Assembly (NCBI RefSeq): GCF_028728065.1
Contig: NZ_CP117811.1
Span: forward strand, 1,922,001-1,986,000
Reading direction: 5' to 3'
Length of the DNA stretch: 64,000 nucleotides
DNA from: Lentisphaera profundi
Lineage (GTDB): Bacteria; Verrucomicrobiota; Lentisphaeria; Lentisphaerales; Lentisphaeraceae
A model generated the notes under the pieces. The model had not been told where the DNA came from and did no database searches. It was given only the letters and a program-made list of their open reading frames with translations. A program made the translations under genes and the position numbers. Of this stretch, positions 28,101-36,819 are shown one piece after another (the stretch's first letter is position 1; every line of letters starts with the position of its first letter).

Positions 28101-28908
28101 CAAGAGCCAAAGCGAAGATCGTGTGGCTGCCCGTCTTGGAGTCATGATTTCTAACCTCAACCTTAGAAAAACCAAAAAAGGAAAAACTTTTGCTTCCTTT
28201 AACGCCGAAGATCTAAGTGATGGAATTGAATGTATCTGTTGGGACTATGATAAAAATAGCGAAGCTTTACAGGAGAATGCGACCATCCTCATTGATGCTG
28301 AATTTGCACGTGAACCTCGAACTCAGCTCATCGTTCGCAACGCTATGCCTATCCACCAATCTGTATCTGCTTATACTGAACAAACATTAATCATCATTCA
28401 GGAAGAAAACCTTCTACCCGAAAACGAAGAGAAGTTCAAAGCTTTGTGCACGGAAAACATTAATATCGTCAATGATTATGAGCAGCGCCTACTCGCTCAA
28501 ACTGCCTTGAATATGGTCCACAAAAACCAAAGTGATTTACTTCCGAAATTTGAAAAATATCTCACTGATTGCTTTTCTCAGAACTCCAATCGCCTACAAC
28601 TAGAGCAATTGATTACCACGGCTGATTTCGCATGCTTCAATCAAAACACGCTACTTCAGCCCGATCAAAAACGAAAACTATTACACTTTTTAAAAGATAT
28701 TCGTTCAACCCATAAGCTCTATATCCGCGTATTAACTAAGGACGACAAAGAAATTTGGCTAGAGCCCTCTAATGCAAAAAACTTTTTGCCTACATGGGAT
28801 TTCATAAACGATGTAAATGATATTTTAGGCATGGGCTCCATCAAAATCAAAGCCAGTCCATATCAAGGTGAAATCAGGAAACAATACCGCCCTGCGAGCT
28901 CTAAATGA
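25186..28908 (+). CDS. dnaE: DNA polymerase III alpha subunit
   Basis: The 1240-residue replicative polymerase. It has an N-terminal PHP domain (VPLHNHTDFSMLQSACTMPA), the polymerase core with GPGRGSGAGSIVAYLTGI and the catalytic Asp residues in PPDFDIDF near residue 401, KMDFLGLRTL, a QYESAGMQ segment, NALYRPGP, SHSTCYAWVAYQTAYLK, helix-hairpin-helix (GAIKGVG) and an OB-fold near 980-1060 (GVMISNLNLRKTKKGKTFAS). Length and order are those of DnaE1, not the error-prone ImuC type. The C-terminal 150 residues are diverged. Its end overlaps the next start by four bases. Confidence 0.96.
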   Translation: MSNSPYVPLHNHTDFSMLQSACTMPALIKRLEKGGFKAAALTDFGNMCGSIAFTNGLKKIGIQPILGCFIYLNNSRTQNPSNMSSFNGLILLAKNNIGYQNLCKINAHSHLEGFHIKPRIDRAFLRQHCEGIIAIIPFHNSDIASDYDNNADPSNSLNFYIDVFGKEHLFLELQKHKRAGDEEKYPKVISLAKENNIGLVASQTVFYPEEKMAIPHDIVCCVGEKTVHDPQKLRYPEKNYYLHLPEEMEELFSDIPEALENTRKIAALCDVEFDIREHYPIYPMTNNRTQEQHLLEICVEGLEKRYNLDHKNPKDKREKEIVERTDFELGVIHKAGYDSYFLVVWDFINWSKTNGIPVGPGRGSGAGSIVAYLTGITNIDPIEYNLLFERFLNPERISPPDFDIDFCERRRPEVIDYVRNKYGREKVAQIGTYGTMKAKAVIKDVTRALGYEHTRADQITKLIPEDLKITLHKALFDPKIKSEELIALKDGEEWVKQIIDNAMPLEGLNRNMGIHACGVIIGDQDLTNLIPLMAGANGEVVTQFSAGPCEDLGLLKMDFLGLRTLTLIKDTLGLIRKNHGVEIDIETIPIDDRKTYKLFQEGKTTAVFQYESAGMQKYMKELQPTVFPDLIAMNALYRPGPIAYIPSFIERKHGREEITYDCEGMDEYLKETYGITVYQEQVMLLSQKLGSFTKGEADTLRKAMGKKKMDLLAQLKPKFLDQGEANGHNRKKLEETWEKWEAFASYAFNKSHSTCYAWVAYQTAYLKSHYPAEFMAAVMTSELGNADKITFFLEECRNLGIKVLPPHVNKSQVSFSVENGAIRFALGAIKGVGTAASETIVKLRDQGEYESFMNLCERVGHTNVSRKVLEGIIAAGGMDEFGNKRSALTQFIDRALEHSSSKANDLAMGQMSLFADIEEVNTISPDDNMPEWDLRYKLDLEKTLLGFYATGHPVGEHKQLIKKFSSASIAKLKSQSEDRVAARLGVMISNLNLRKTKKGKTFASFNAEDLSDGIECICWDYDKNSEALQENATILIDAEFAREPRTQLIVRNAMPIHQSVSAYTEQTLIIIQEENLLPENEEKFKALCTENINIVNDYEQRLLAQTALNMVHKNQSDLLPKFEKYLTDCFSQNSNRLQLEQLITTADFACFNQNTLLQPDQKRKLLHFLKDIRSTHKLYIRVLTKDDKEIWLEPSNAKNFLPTWDFINDVNDILGMGSIKIKASPYQGEIRKQYRPASSK

Positions 28909-29815
28909 TACGTGTTTTATTTTTTTTATCTCTCCTGGCCAGTAGCTACGCGGCGGATTCTACCCCTCTGAATAATGAAGACTTCCTCTCCGTATTAAAC
29001 AAAAAAACTCTGCAAATCAAAAAATCGACTTATAGCCTATACCATAAGGGCCAGCAAATCGCCTTAGCATGTGCTTTTAGCGAGAAGGGTTACCTGATTA
29101 CTTCTTTAAAAGAATTTAAAGAAAACATCATGATCCAAGATGAACGAGGCGGCTTATATCCTATCGACCTCATTGGGCGCGACAGCAAAAGTCACATCAG
29201 CGTCATTCAAGCTCCTTTTAAACTAAGCCCCCCTCTTTCCACAAGGTAACAATCAACACCGGTAAATTCCTCACTGCTATGGACAACAAAAATGCCTTTG
29301 CACTTGGCATTGTTTCTTTAGCTCCCTACGAAACTATACAAAGTAACTTTTATCACAGCATTCGATTTCCTTTACAAGCACGTCCAAAGATCCTCTTCGT
29401 AGAAGCGAACTCACCCGAAGAAAAAGCAGGATTAAAAGTGGGCGATATAATAAATTCCATCAATGGCGACCTCATGTTTTCAGGAACAGATACCTTGAAT
29501 AAACTTTTATCCCTCAAAATTAACGAGCAAATAAAAATGGACATCATCCGTGGAGGGAAAATATTTAAAACTACCTACACTCCTGATAGAGCTAAGCAAT
29601 ACAACACCTTACCAAAGCGAATGGTCTTTCAGCATGACATCCCTTTACTCGCTAATCAGTACGGCGGCCCGGTCTGCTTTATAAATGGAACATTTGCGGG
29701 GATTTCCCTAGATTATGCAACTCCTTCTGGAAATTACGCTATTAAACCTAAGGACTGTGCGACAATCGCAAAATCTCTGATAAAAAAATGGACCCAAGAC
29801 CGTGCAAGTAAATGA
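28905..29815 (+). pseudogene. HtrA-like PDZ protein without catalytic residues, interrupted by a frameshift
   Basis: Two frames together read as one protein of about 300 residues. The first (28905-29249) has a signal peptide and a trypsin-like N-half (ACAFSEKGYLITSLKEF, LIGRDSKSHISVIQ). The second is open from 29222 and carries a PDZ domain (VEANSPEEKAGLKVGDIINS) and a piece resembling the HtrA active-site strand (NQYGGPVCFINGTFAGISL). They join at the C6 tract 29228-29233 by a -1 shift, reading LSPPSFHKVTIN. The HtrA His is missing after the ITSL strand and the Ser of NSGGP is Tyr, so it is a pseudoprotease even if intact. Frameshift mutation, sequence error or slippage on C CCC CCT are all possible. 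Confidence 0.7.
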
Positions 29816-30677
29816 ACAGGCGTGGCGAAACAAAGCTACTCTTCATCAAAACGAAGTCGAATCACTCACAACTGAATGGCGTCAATACAGGGATTCAGGA
29901 CAGAAACACCCCATTTTAGATTTTCTATTTTCTTATTACAACTTAAAAATAAGCCGTCTACGCCTATGGAGCCCCGGCCCCGAAATTACCCTTGAAGGAG
30001 AACACGATGGCGAGCTTCTTTTTGGCTATTATCACTCAAATGAAACAAGCTTTAAACTTGATCCAAGTCGCTTTCCCTTACAGCGACTAAAGAACTTTAA
30101 ATGGATTTCCGAACTACTTAAAAAAACAAGTCAAAAAACGCCCGTATTTAATTGCTACGGCGTCCATGAATGGTGCATGATCTATAAATCTGAGTCCAAG
30201 CGCCACGAAGAGCTCCCGTTACGCATCAGCTCTAAAGTTCTCGAAGATTTTGTCGAGAATACTCCTTGCCAATGTACTCATTTTGATGCTTATCGTTTTT
30301 TCACAGAAGATGCGGCTCCCATGATTCAACATCCCCTAGAGAGAGCTAATCAAGAACAGTATGAGCAAAGCGGGTGCCTACATGCTAACATGGATCTTTA
30401 TAAATGGGCCTATAAACTCTATCCATTCATGTCAGGAGATCTTTTACTCCGTTGTTTTAAACTTGCCATTGAATGCCGGTACTTAGATATGCAAGCATCC
30501 CCCTACGATCTAAGCGACTTCAATATGATACCCATCGCAGTCGATACTCCTCAAGGTAAAGAAAAATACGTCAGCGAACAACACCGACTCAAAAAAATAG
30601 CGGATCCATTGAGACTTGAGTTAGCAGCTGCCTATGATAAGCTCATTCAACTTTGCGACGACGTCCCTAAGACTTAA
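29802..30677 (+). CDS. Conserved hypothetical, sometimes labelled 3-methyladenine DNA glycosylase
   Basis: A 291-residue cytoplasmic protein starting at GTG 29802, overlapping the end of the PDZ gene by 14 bases. The segments HPILDFLFSYYNLKISRLRLW, FNCYGVHEWCMIYK, CQCTHFDAYRFF and HANMDLYKWAYKLYPF are those of a conserved family often annotated as 3-methyladenine DNA glycosylase. I know of no direct support for that activity and see no helix-hairpin-helix glycosylase motif. It overlaps the convergent TraB gene by 11 bases. Confidence 0.7.
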   Translation: MQVNEQAWRNKATLHQNEVESLTTEWRQYRDSGQKHPILDFLFSYYNLKISRLRLWSPGPEITLEGEHDGELLFGYYHSNETSFKLDPSRFPLQRLKNFKWISELLKKTSQKTPVFNCYGVHEWCMIYKSESKRHEELPLRISSKVLEDFVENTPCQCTHFDAYRFFTEDAAPMIQHPLERANQEQYEQSGCLHANMDLYKWAYKLYPFMSGDLLLRCFKLAIECRYLDMQASPYDLSDFNMIPIAVDTPQGKEKYVSEQHRLKKIADPLRLELAAAYDKLIQLCDDVPKT

Positions 30678-32019
30678 AGAAACCTGTTATATCATATTTT
30701 TGACAGAAGTATAGCAAGCCTAAAATAGCCCCCATAGAACTCGCCACTGACGTTAACAACACACGTGTCACTCGATTCTTCATCCATCCTTTCACAGATC
30801 CAAAATCATCCAATAAATTCTCAAAATCGCCTGCCGTTGGCTTGCGCTTAATAGCCTCACTAACCCCTGTTATCATTCCTACTCCCAAAGCAGGATGCAA
30901 AATGGTAATGGGCGCTGAGACAAAGGCTAAAAATATTGACCAGGGATGACTTAACACGACCAGAGCGCCTATTGCTGCTCCTCCGCCCGTAATTAAGACG
31001 TACGAGAGTATCAGATCTTTAATCTGTTCAAAATCGAGAAAAAACATTCCTGCTACGCCACCTATGACTAACAAGGCAGGGAATGCATATTTAAAAAACT
31101 TAGACATCATTCCTGGCTGAGGCATTTCTTCTAAAGAAGCTAAATCAATCTCATCATTCCAATGACGTAACATCCCAGGAACGTGCCCGGCTCCAACGAC
31201 CGCTACCATTTTTTTTGCATCACACTGTTGTAATTTTTTCACCATGTATAAATCGCGCTCATCTATCAGGCGTTTTTTTACATCAGGTAAATTTTCACCC
31301 ATCTCTTCGAGCAAATTCTCCAACATATCCTGCTCTTTCAGCTTCTCTAAAGTTTCCTCAGTAACTTCCTCTTCTTTTTTATTGCCATCAGGCAGTAAAA
31401 ACGGCAAGAAAAACAAGGCTAAAATGACCATGTTAACTATTTTAGAATAATCTGTGAACAACTCGCTACTCTGATGCACGATAAACAAAATAAAGGACAA
31501 GGTCCAAGCACTTATAGTTAGCGCTCCTAACATCGATACCAAGAGCTTAAATTTATTAGTTATCGACATGAGTCCCCATGTTCGATTTAAGGTAGTTTTT
31601 ACATCGCGATCGATCAGCTCTAATCTCATCTCATACTTTTCTGCAGAAGAAATTGCATTTAACATCTCTTGCCCAGGATTAATACCTAATTTTTCCGCAA
31701 TCTTCTTTTGATGAGAAGCCAAAACTAAATTAATGACGAAAAGTATTAATTTCCCTTCCTTAAAAATTTTCACTAGATCCATATTTTTCCAAGAATCCGG
31801 ATCTTTGATTTTTTGATAACGAGATTCACACAACTCAATACACACCGCATCAGGCTGTTCTTCATCGATGACTTTGGTCACTTGCTCTGCACTTGCTTTT
31901 GATACATGAGCCGTACCGATCAGGATAATTTCTCGATCACCGAAATTCAGGCGTTCTACATTTTGCTCTTTTTCCACAGACACGGGTCCCCTTGTAATCT
32001 TAAAATTCGTTTTGATCAA
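30667..32019 (-). CDS. TraB/PrgY-family integral membrane protein
   Basis: About 450 residues. An N-terminal TraB domain has EIILIGTAHVSKASAEQV, DAVCIELCESRYQKI, ELIDRDVKTTLNRTW and the later VAVVGAGHVPGM. Several membrane helices follow (about residues 160-205, 310-330, 336-358 and 425-440). The longest frame begins at TTG 32019 without a convincing ribosome site. GTG at 31983, preceded by AAGGGGA, is a good alternative that removes 12 residues. TraB proteins of this type (PrgY) are thought to handle peptide pheromones in enterococci; the role here is unknown. Confidence 0.85.
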   Translation of the reverse strand: MIKTNFKITRGPVSVEKEQNVERLNFGDREIILIGTAHVSKASAEQVTKVIDEEQPDAVCIELCESRYQKIKDPDSWKNMDLVKIFKEGKLILFVINLVLASHQKKIAEKLGINPGQEMLNAISSAEKYEMRLELIDRDVKTTLNRTWGLMSITNKFKLLVSMLGALTISAWTLSFILFIVHQSSELFTDYSKIVNMVILALFFLPFLLPDGNKKEEEVTEETLEKLKEQDMLENLLEEMGENLPDVKKRLIDERDLYMVKKLQQCDAKKMVAVVGAGHVPGMLRHWNDEIDLASLEEMPQPGMMSKFFKYAFPALLVIGGVAGMFFLDFEQIKDLILSYVLITGGGAAIGALVVLSHPWSIFLAFVSAPITILHPALGVGMITGVSEAIKRKPTAGDFENLLDDFGSVKGWMKNRVTRVLLTSVASSMGAILGLLYFCQKYDITGFFKS

Positions 32020-32129
32020 AGTAAATCGAAAAGCTCTATTGTCTCATGGTAAAAGAATTTTTCTTTAAGTCATCATAAATATTAAAGGTAATTAAAACTC
32101 CTCACGCCAAAAGGCTTTTCTACTCTTAG

Positions 32130-32158
32130 CTGACTATTTAAGCACTTTTCAGCAGTCC
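32130..32158. promoter_or_regulatory. 29-nt intergenic motif, copy 1 (upstream of FHA gene)
   Basis: This block matches 40102-40130, upstream of a small lipoprotein gene, at 24 of 29 positions, including an exact actatttaagcact core. It sits just upstream of the -35 of the FHA operon promoter. Its role is unknown: a regulator site or a short dispersed repeat. Confidence 0.4.
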
Positions 32159-32173
32159 TCAAGAATATATTTA

Positions 32174-32202
32174 TTGATTTTAAAATACTGCCTGTGTATA
32201 GT
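32174..32202 (+). promoter_or_regulatory. Promoter of the FHA-MBL-permease operon
   Basis: TTGATT (32174-32179), a 17-base spacer, TATAGT (32197-32202). The start site would be near 32209, giving a short leader before the ATG at 32235. Confidence 0.6.
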
Positions 32203-32234
32203 TACACGAGAGAGTTAAAACAAATAGGATAATT

Positions 32235-32624
32235 ATGACTGATTCTAACAATCAGGAAAACGACGTAAGAACCTTAGCCATGTCACGTGCCAGTATCATG
32301 AAAGGTGTCAAAAAACGACGTGTTGGATTTCTCGATATAAAAAGAATCAACGAACAAGTCCAAACCTATAGGCTTGATGATAGCGACACCATCATCGGGC
32401 GCACGAGCGATAATCTGATAAAACTGGCCTACGCAAATATCTCTCGACATCATTCTAAAATCTCTCCTTCTAACGAAACCTATTCTATTGAAGATCTCGA
32501 ATCTACCAATGGCACTTATGTAAATGGTATTAGTATCGCAAAATGTGTCTTACATCCCAATGACATCATCCAAATAGGCGACACTCATTTATTTTACTAT
32601 GAGCGTGAAGAGATTATTTCTTAA
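32235..32624 (+). CDS. FHA-domain protein
   Basis: A 129-residue protein made almost wholly of one forkhead-associated domain (about residues 45-125), which binds phosphothreonine. The signature residues are present: GRTSDN, the SRHHS turn, and STNGTYVNG. The N-terminal 40 residues are polar and basic. It leads an operon with the MBL hydrolase (two-base gap) and a TerB/AI-2E membrane protein. A serine/threonine kinase is present at 55874 but is not linked. Confidence 0.9.
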   Translation: MTDSNNQENDVRTLAMSRASIMKGVKKRRVGFLDIKRINEQVQTYRLDDSDTIIGRTSDNLIKLAYANISRHHSKISPSNETYSIEDLESTNGTYVNGISIAKCVLHPNDIIQIGDTHLFYYEREEIIS

Positions 32625-32626
32625 TA

Positions 32627-33514
32627 ATGAAAAATGCACTTATCACTTTTTGGGGCTGTCGTGGTTCTATTGCAACTCCAGGCAGATCAACTGAACGATA
32701 CGGGGGCAACACCTCTTGTACTTGCTTAAAACACGGACAAGAATACTTTATTTTTGACGCCGGCACAGGTATTCGCGGACTAGGACTAGAATTGATGGAA
32801 CTAGTAGAACAACACTTTGATGGCCACACAATTGAACTCAATATTTTTTTAAGTCACACACACTGGGACCATATCCAGGGCCTTCCATTTTTCCAACCCG
32901 CATACGATTCCAGATTTAAACTTAATATTTATGGTTCTGAAAACAAAGATGACATGCTAGAAAAAACTTTGTCTGGACAAATGAACTCCGCCTACTTTCC
33001 CGTCCCTATGTCACAATTAAATTCCGAACTCAATGTACACGCAGATCTTCAAGCTCTTAACATCAACGGGGTGAAAGTTTGTTCAGCCGCTCAAAATCAC
33101 CCCGGAGGATCTACAGCTTTTAAAGTAACTTTAGATGACGGCAGAACCTTGGTCTATGCCACTGATAATGAACTAGATCTACAGTTTCATAGTGACGGCA
33201 CGCCTAAAGACGACATGGGACAACGTTATTTTGAACTCATTTCTAAAGTCGATTATCTCATTGCAGATGGCCAATACACTGACGAAGAGTACCCCACGAA
33301 AATTGGATGGGGCCACACTTCTTTAAGCCTAATCCACAAAATTGCTTATTTAGCCGAGGTGAAAAACCTCGTAATATACCACCATGACCCCATGCATACT
33401 GATAGTGTTTTAGAAGACCTATCACATAAATATACCCATGAATATGAATCATTAACCCCTCCAATGCAGGTAATCTGGGCTCGTGAAGGGCTCACACTCC
33501 AACTCAGATCATGA
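32627..33514 (+). CDS. MBL-fold metal-dependent hydrolase
   Basis: A 295-residue metallo-beta-lactamase-fold protein. The opening FWGCRGSIATPGRST and ERYGGNTSC is typical of the PhnP/phosphodiesterase-like branch. The zinc motif is SHTHWDHIQG (HxHxDH), with further ligands in QNHPGGST (His), YATDNE (Asp) and IYHHDPMH (His). A phosphodiester substrate is likely but not proved. It overlaps the downstream gene by four bases (ATGA). Confidence 0.9.
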   Translation: MKNALITFWGCRGSIATPGRSTERYGGNTSCTCLKHGQEYFIFDAGTGIRGLGLELMELVEQHFDGHTIELNIFLSHTHWDHIQGLPFFQPAYDSRFKLNIYGSENKDDMLEKTLSGQMNSAYFPVPMSQLNSELNVHADLQALNINGVKVCSAAQNHPGGSTAFKVTLDDGRTLVYATDNELDLQFHSDGTPKDDMGQRYFELISKVDYLIADGQYTDEEYPTKIGWGHTSLSLIHKIAYLAEVKNLVIYHHDPMHTDSVLEDLSHKYTHEYESLTPPMQVIWAREGLTLQLRS

Positions 33515-35442
33515 AAACAAAAACAACTTTACTCAACAAATTCACCTCGCCACTCACTCATGCCATCGAAGCAAGCTTTGATTCTTTAGCATTTCATTCT
33601 GTCGGCGAGAAAGAACACTCTCAAGCCATTGATTCTGTCATTATTTTAGCTGCCGAATTGCTAAAGCAATCAAAGAAAAGTCGCCTCAGTCAAATTAAAG
33701 CTGTTCGTAGTTACATACACGAAAGTTTTGGTGATGAAGCCCTCCAAAAATTCTCACAGGAAATCACTCGTGAACACAAATTAAACTGGGAAGAAACATG
33801 TATCCCCTTACTTAAGTTCCCTGCGCAAGATCGGAATAACTTACTCAAGGCTTTTATGCAGATCGCCTATTTTGATGAAGAATTTCGCGAAGAAGAGGCC
33901 TACTTCATTACGCTCCTTGCTAAAAATCTTAAGATCTCTAAACACAAGCGTGCGGCCATAAAAGCAGAAATCATAGAAAGGCAAGACACCAAACAAAAAC
34001 GTGCACTTTCTTTAGCAGGCTTCTTAGCTATACTACTCGTCTCCATTCTTTTTATTCTCACTGCGATGTATCTAAAATCCGTCTTAATTGGCGTCGCCTT
34101 AGCATATTTTTTCTTACCTCTACAACAGTTTTATCTTAAAAAATTCATGGGCAATAACACCATTCAAAGAATCATGGAGCTCAAACCCCAAAGACGAAGC
34201 TTACATGACTGTAAGCTCCTAGAGAAGCGCGCCAACAAAAAGATGAACCTGGCCTGCAACCTCACAATTTTCACCGTTTTTTTTGCTTTCATTTTGGTGA
34301 TTACGCTATTCACAACTGCAAGCTATACCGTGCTTAAAGACACACAGAAAAAAATCGTCCACATCAAACAAGAACGCCTAGACCACCACTTCACACAAGA
34401 AGAGAAAGCAGGATCTATTGAAGAGAAAACGCCTACAACAAATACAAAAGCAATCAATGATAACACTAATTCACCGCTGATTAATGAGCACGTAGATTCA
34501 CCAGTAATTGAAGATCAGGGCTTATCAGAAAGCTATGTTAATTGGATACGCAAAGAAGTAAGTGAACTTCAGGATAAACTTCAAGATTTCCCTGTCCTTT
34601 CCGCTGGAATTACTCAACTATCTTTATTCCTAGAGGACAAAAATAATTTCAATGCTATCGCCGCAAAAATCACCAAAGCTTCGGGCGGACTACTAGGAAC
34701 GCTCCAAGTCATGGCAGGCACTTTTGTCAATATTGTTTTAGATCTCTTTATGGGCTTCTTTTTCTTCATTTTCTTTCTTAAAAAAATGGCTTTATTCCAA
34801 CTTGTTTCGGGCGGCCAATCAACCGGCCAGTACCTTATTGAGGGGATTTTCAATAGCACGTGGACACCTAGTTTAAAGCAATCTACTAAGCAAGAAGCCA
34901 TGGATATCCTTGACGTTATCATCGAAAAAATGCAACGCTGGGTAAAAGGATGTATGTTTATCATCCTTATTGAACTACCTATCTTTTTAATTGTGTTTAG
35001 TCTTATGGGTGTTCCTTTTGCCATTCCTTTAGCCATTATTTCAAGTCTACAAGTCCTCCTTCCTTTCTTAGGCCCCATCATTGCCATGACTCTAACTCTT
35101 GGCACATGCTTATTTAATGGAATTACTGACCCCGCTTTCTACTTGGGACTGATGTTTGTTTACTTTCTTATTGTCACCCTTCTCGAAGGCTTTTTTCTCT
35201 ACCCAAAACTCGTCGGTGCATCTCTGGGTTTGACTCTCCTGGAAACTATCATTGTGGTTTTACTTGGTGGGATTTTTGCTGGTATTGGCGGAGCTATCTT
35301 TGGTGTTCCTGCTGCCTCTATCATCAAATACCTATCTCCAAGAATTTATCGAAGCTTCTTTGCTAATAAAGAAACTCCCCTAGATGAAGATGAAGATCAT
35401 GATGATTTACAAAACACAACAGAGCCTGAGCAACTAGCTTAG
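33511..35442 (+). CDS. TerB-like domain fused to AI-2E family permease
   Basis: 643 residues. The N-terminal 145 are soluble and helical with a TerB/DjlA-like look (KEHSQAIDSVIILAAELLKQ; LLKAFMQIAYFDEEFREEEA followed by YFITLLAK). A membrane part follows with helices near 165-185, 190-210 and 250-275, a polar periplasmic loop (about 285-350), and the AI-2E transporter core near the C-terminus (IIELPIFL region; LLPFLGPIIAMTLTLG; LVGASLGLTLLETIIVVLLG). The tail is acidic. AI-2E proteins export or exchange varied small solutes; substrate unknown. The TerB fusion is unusual. Confidence 0.85.
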   Translation: MKTKTTLLNKFTSPLTHAIEASFDSLAFHSVGEKEHSQAIDSVIILAAELLKQSKKSRLSQIKAVRSYIHESFGDEALQKFSQEITREHKLNWEETCIPLLKFPAQDRNNLLKAFMQIAYFDEEFREEEAYFITLLAKNLKISKHKRAAIKAEIIERQDTKQKRALSLAGFLAILLVSILFILTAMYLKSVLIGVALAYFFLPLQQFYLKKFMGNNTIQRIMELKPQRRSLHDCKLLEKRANKKMNLACNLTIFTVFFAFILVITLFTTASYTVLKDTQKKIVHIKQERLDHHFTQEEKAGSIEEKTPTTNTKAINDNTNSPLINEHVDSPVIEDQGLSESYVNWIRKEVSELQDKLQDFPVLSAGITQLSLFLEDKNNFNAIAAKITKASGGLLGTLQVMAGTFVNIVLDLFMGFFFFIFFLKKMALFQLVSGGQSTGQYLIEGIFNSTWTPSLKQSTKQEAMDILDVIIEKMQRWVKGCMFIILIELPIFLIVFSLMGVPFAIPLAIISSLQVLLPFLGPIIAMTLTLGTCLFNGITDPAFYLGLMFVYFLIVTLLEGFFLYPKLVGASLGLTLLETIIVVLLGGIFAGIGGAIFGVPAASIIKYLSPRIYRSFFANKETPLDEDEDHDDLQNTTEPEQLA

Positions 35443-35514
35443 ATCATATCTTCCCTGTTTTTTTAAATAGATGGAACTATATTCCGCCAATTTTAAAGAA
35501 CTTAAGGAAAGCTC

Positions 35515-36816
35515 ATGTCAAACATACCCGTAAATTGTTTCCTTCTCCGATACAATGAAATTGGCACCAAAGGTAAGAACCGCTGGCAATTCGAACAAAA
35601 ATTACTCAATAATATTTCACGTCAGCTCACAAATAGAAATGAGTTCAATTACTATCGTGACCAAGGACGATTTGCTCTTAAAAAGAGAGATAATAGTTTC
35701 TTTTCTCCAAAAGAAATCCAAATCGCTACAGAGGCACTCAATCGTACTTTTGGTCTAGAGTCATACGCTCCAGGCATTATGACTGACCCAGATTCCGATA
35801 CAATTCTTGAGCTCATCGAAAAACATTTTCCCAGCGCTTATGAACTCGGAAAAAACCAGCTACTCCCTCAACAAGATTATACATGTAGAGTACGCTGTCG
35901 CCGTAGCTGGAAGAAATTCCCCTACACATCCAAAGAAATGGAAATCAATATTGCCGACAAAATCCTTCCTAGCTATGATGACCTCAAAGTCAATCTAAAA
36001 AAAGCACACCTAACTATCGGAGTAGAAATCCGTCCTGATATTGCTTTTATTCACTTCCAGGATTACAAAGGCTTAGGTGGACTTCCCGTTGGCTCAAGCG
36101 ATCCGGTCCTCTGCTTATTATCTGGAGGCATTGACTCTCCTGTCGCGGCCTTCAAAGCCATGCAAAGAGGAAGCCATGTGAATTCAGTGACTTTTGAAAG
36201 CTTTCCTTACACTCAACCTGAGTTGATTGACAAGGTGGCTAAACTACAAAATATCCTAGATCGCTACCAAGATCGCCCTGCACAATTCTACGCCTGCAAT
36301 ATGGCTGAGTCACAAAAAATGATTCGCGATAAATGTTCAGAACGCTTTAGAACTATCTTATATCGTCGAATCATGATGCGTGTCTCTTCTGTGCTTGCGG
36401 TACATTTAAAAGCCAAAGCACTTCTCACTGGCGAAGCAGTTGGCCAGGTCGCTTCACAAACTCTTGCCAATATGGATACTATAAATCGCTCAACCGACAC
36501 CCTCGTCCTTCGTCCCTTAGTCTGCATGGATAAAAACGAAGTAATTGCCATTGCAGAAAAAGCAGGCACTTTCGACGTATCAAACATTCAGTGCGCCGAC
36601 TCTTGTACTACTTTCGCACCAGGAAAACCTGCCACTAATGGCAACCCTAGACTTCTTGAAGAACAAGAAACGAGATATGAAGCCAGCGATGCTATTATTG
36701 ACTGCCTTAAGAATACTCGTTTGATTGATACTCATAGCTTAGAAGAAACTCCCGTCCCCGAACTCATTGAGATTTATGAGCAGAACTTCAAGCGACAGTG
36801 GTTTGGAAACGACTAA
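35515..36816 (+). CDS. thiI: tRNA 4-thiouridine synthase ThiI, without rhodanese domain
   Basis: A 433-residue tRNA uracil-8 sulfurtransferase. The N-terminal ferredoxin-like part (LLRYNEIGTKGKNRWQFEQK) is followed by THUMP (EMEINIADKILP region), then the PP-loop SGGIDSPVAAFKAMQRG with the ATP-binding motif, and NIQCADSCTTFAPGKPATNG. It stops before any rhodanese domain, so the sulfur would come from a separate carrier. A strong ribosome site (AAGGAAAG) precedes ATG. queA follows after three bases. Confidence 0.95.
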   Translation: MSNIPVNCFLLRYNEIGTKGKNRWQFEQKLLNNISRQLTNRNEFNYYRDQGRFALKKRDNSFFSPKEIQIATEALNRTFGLESYAPGIMTDPDSDTILELIEKHFPSAYELGKNQLLPQQDYTCRVRCRRSWKKFPYTSKEMEINIADKILPSYDDLKVNLKKAHLTIGVEIRPDIAFIHFQDYKGLGGLPVGSSDPVLCLLSGGIDSPVAAFKAMQRGSHVNSVTFESFPYTQPELIDKVAKLQNILDRYQDRPAQFYACNMAESQKMIRDKCSERFRTILYRRIMMRVSSVLAVHLKAKALLTGEAVGQVASQTLANMDTINRSTDTLVLRPLVCMDKNEVIAIAEKAGTFDVSNIQCADSCTTFAPGKPATNGNPRLLEEQETRYEASDAIIDCLKNTRLIDTHSLEETPVPELIEIYEQNFKRQWFGND

Positions 36817-36819
36817 AAA

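Noticed and set aside
28905-29815. Active HtrA/DegP protease
   Set aside because: The His and Ser of the triad are absent, and the frame is interrupted.
34614-35105. Antisense frame of 163 codons
   Set aside because: It lies wholly inside the AI-2E permease gene, is basic and low-complexity, and has no family features.
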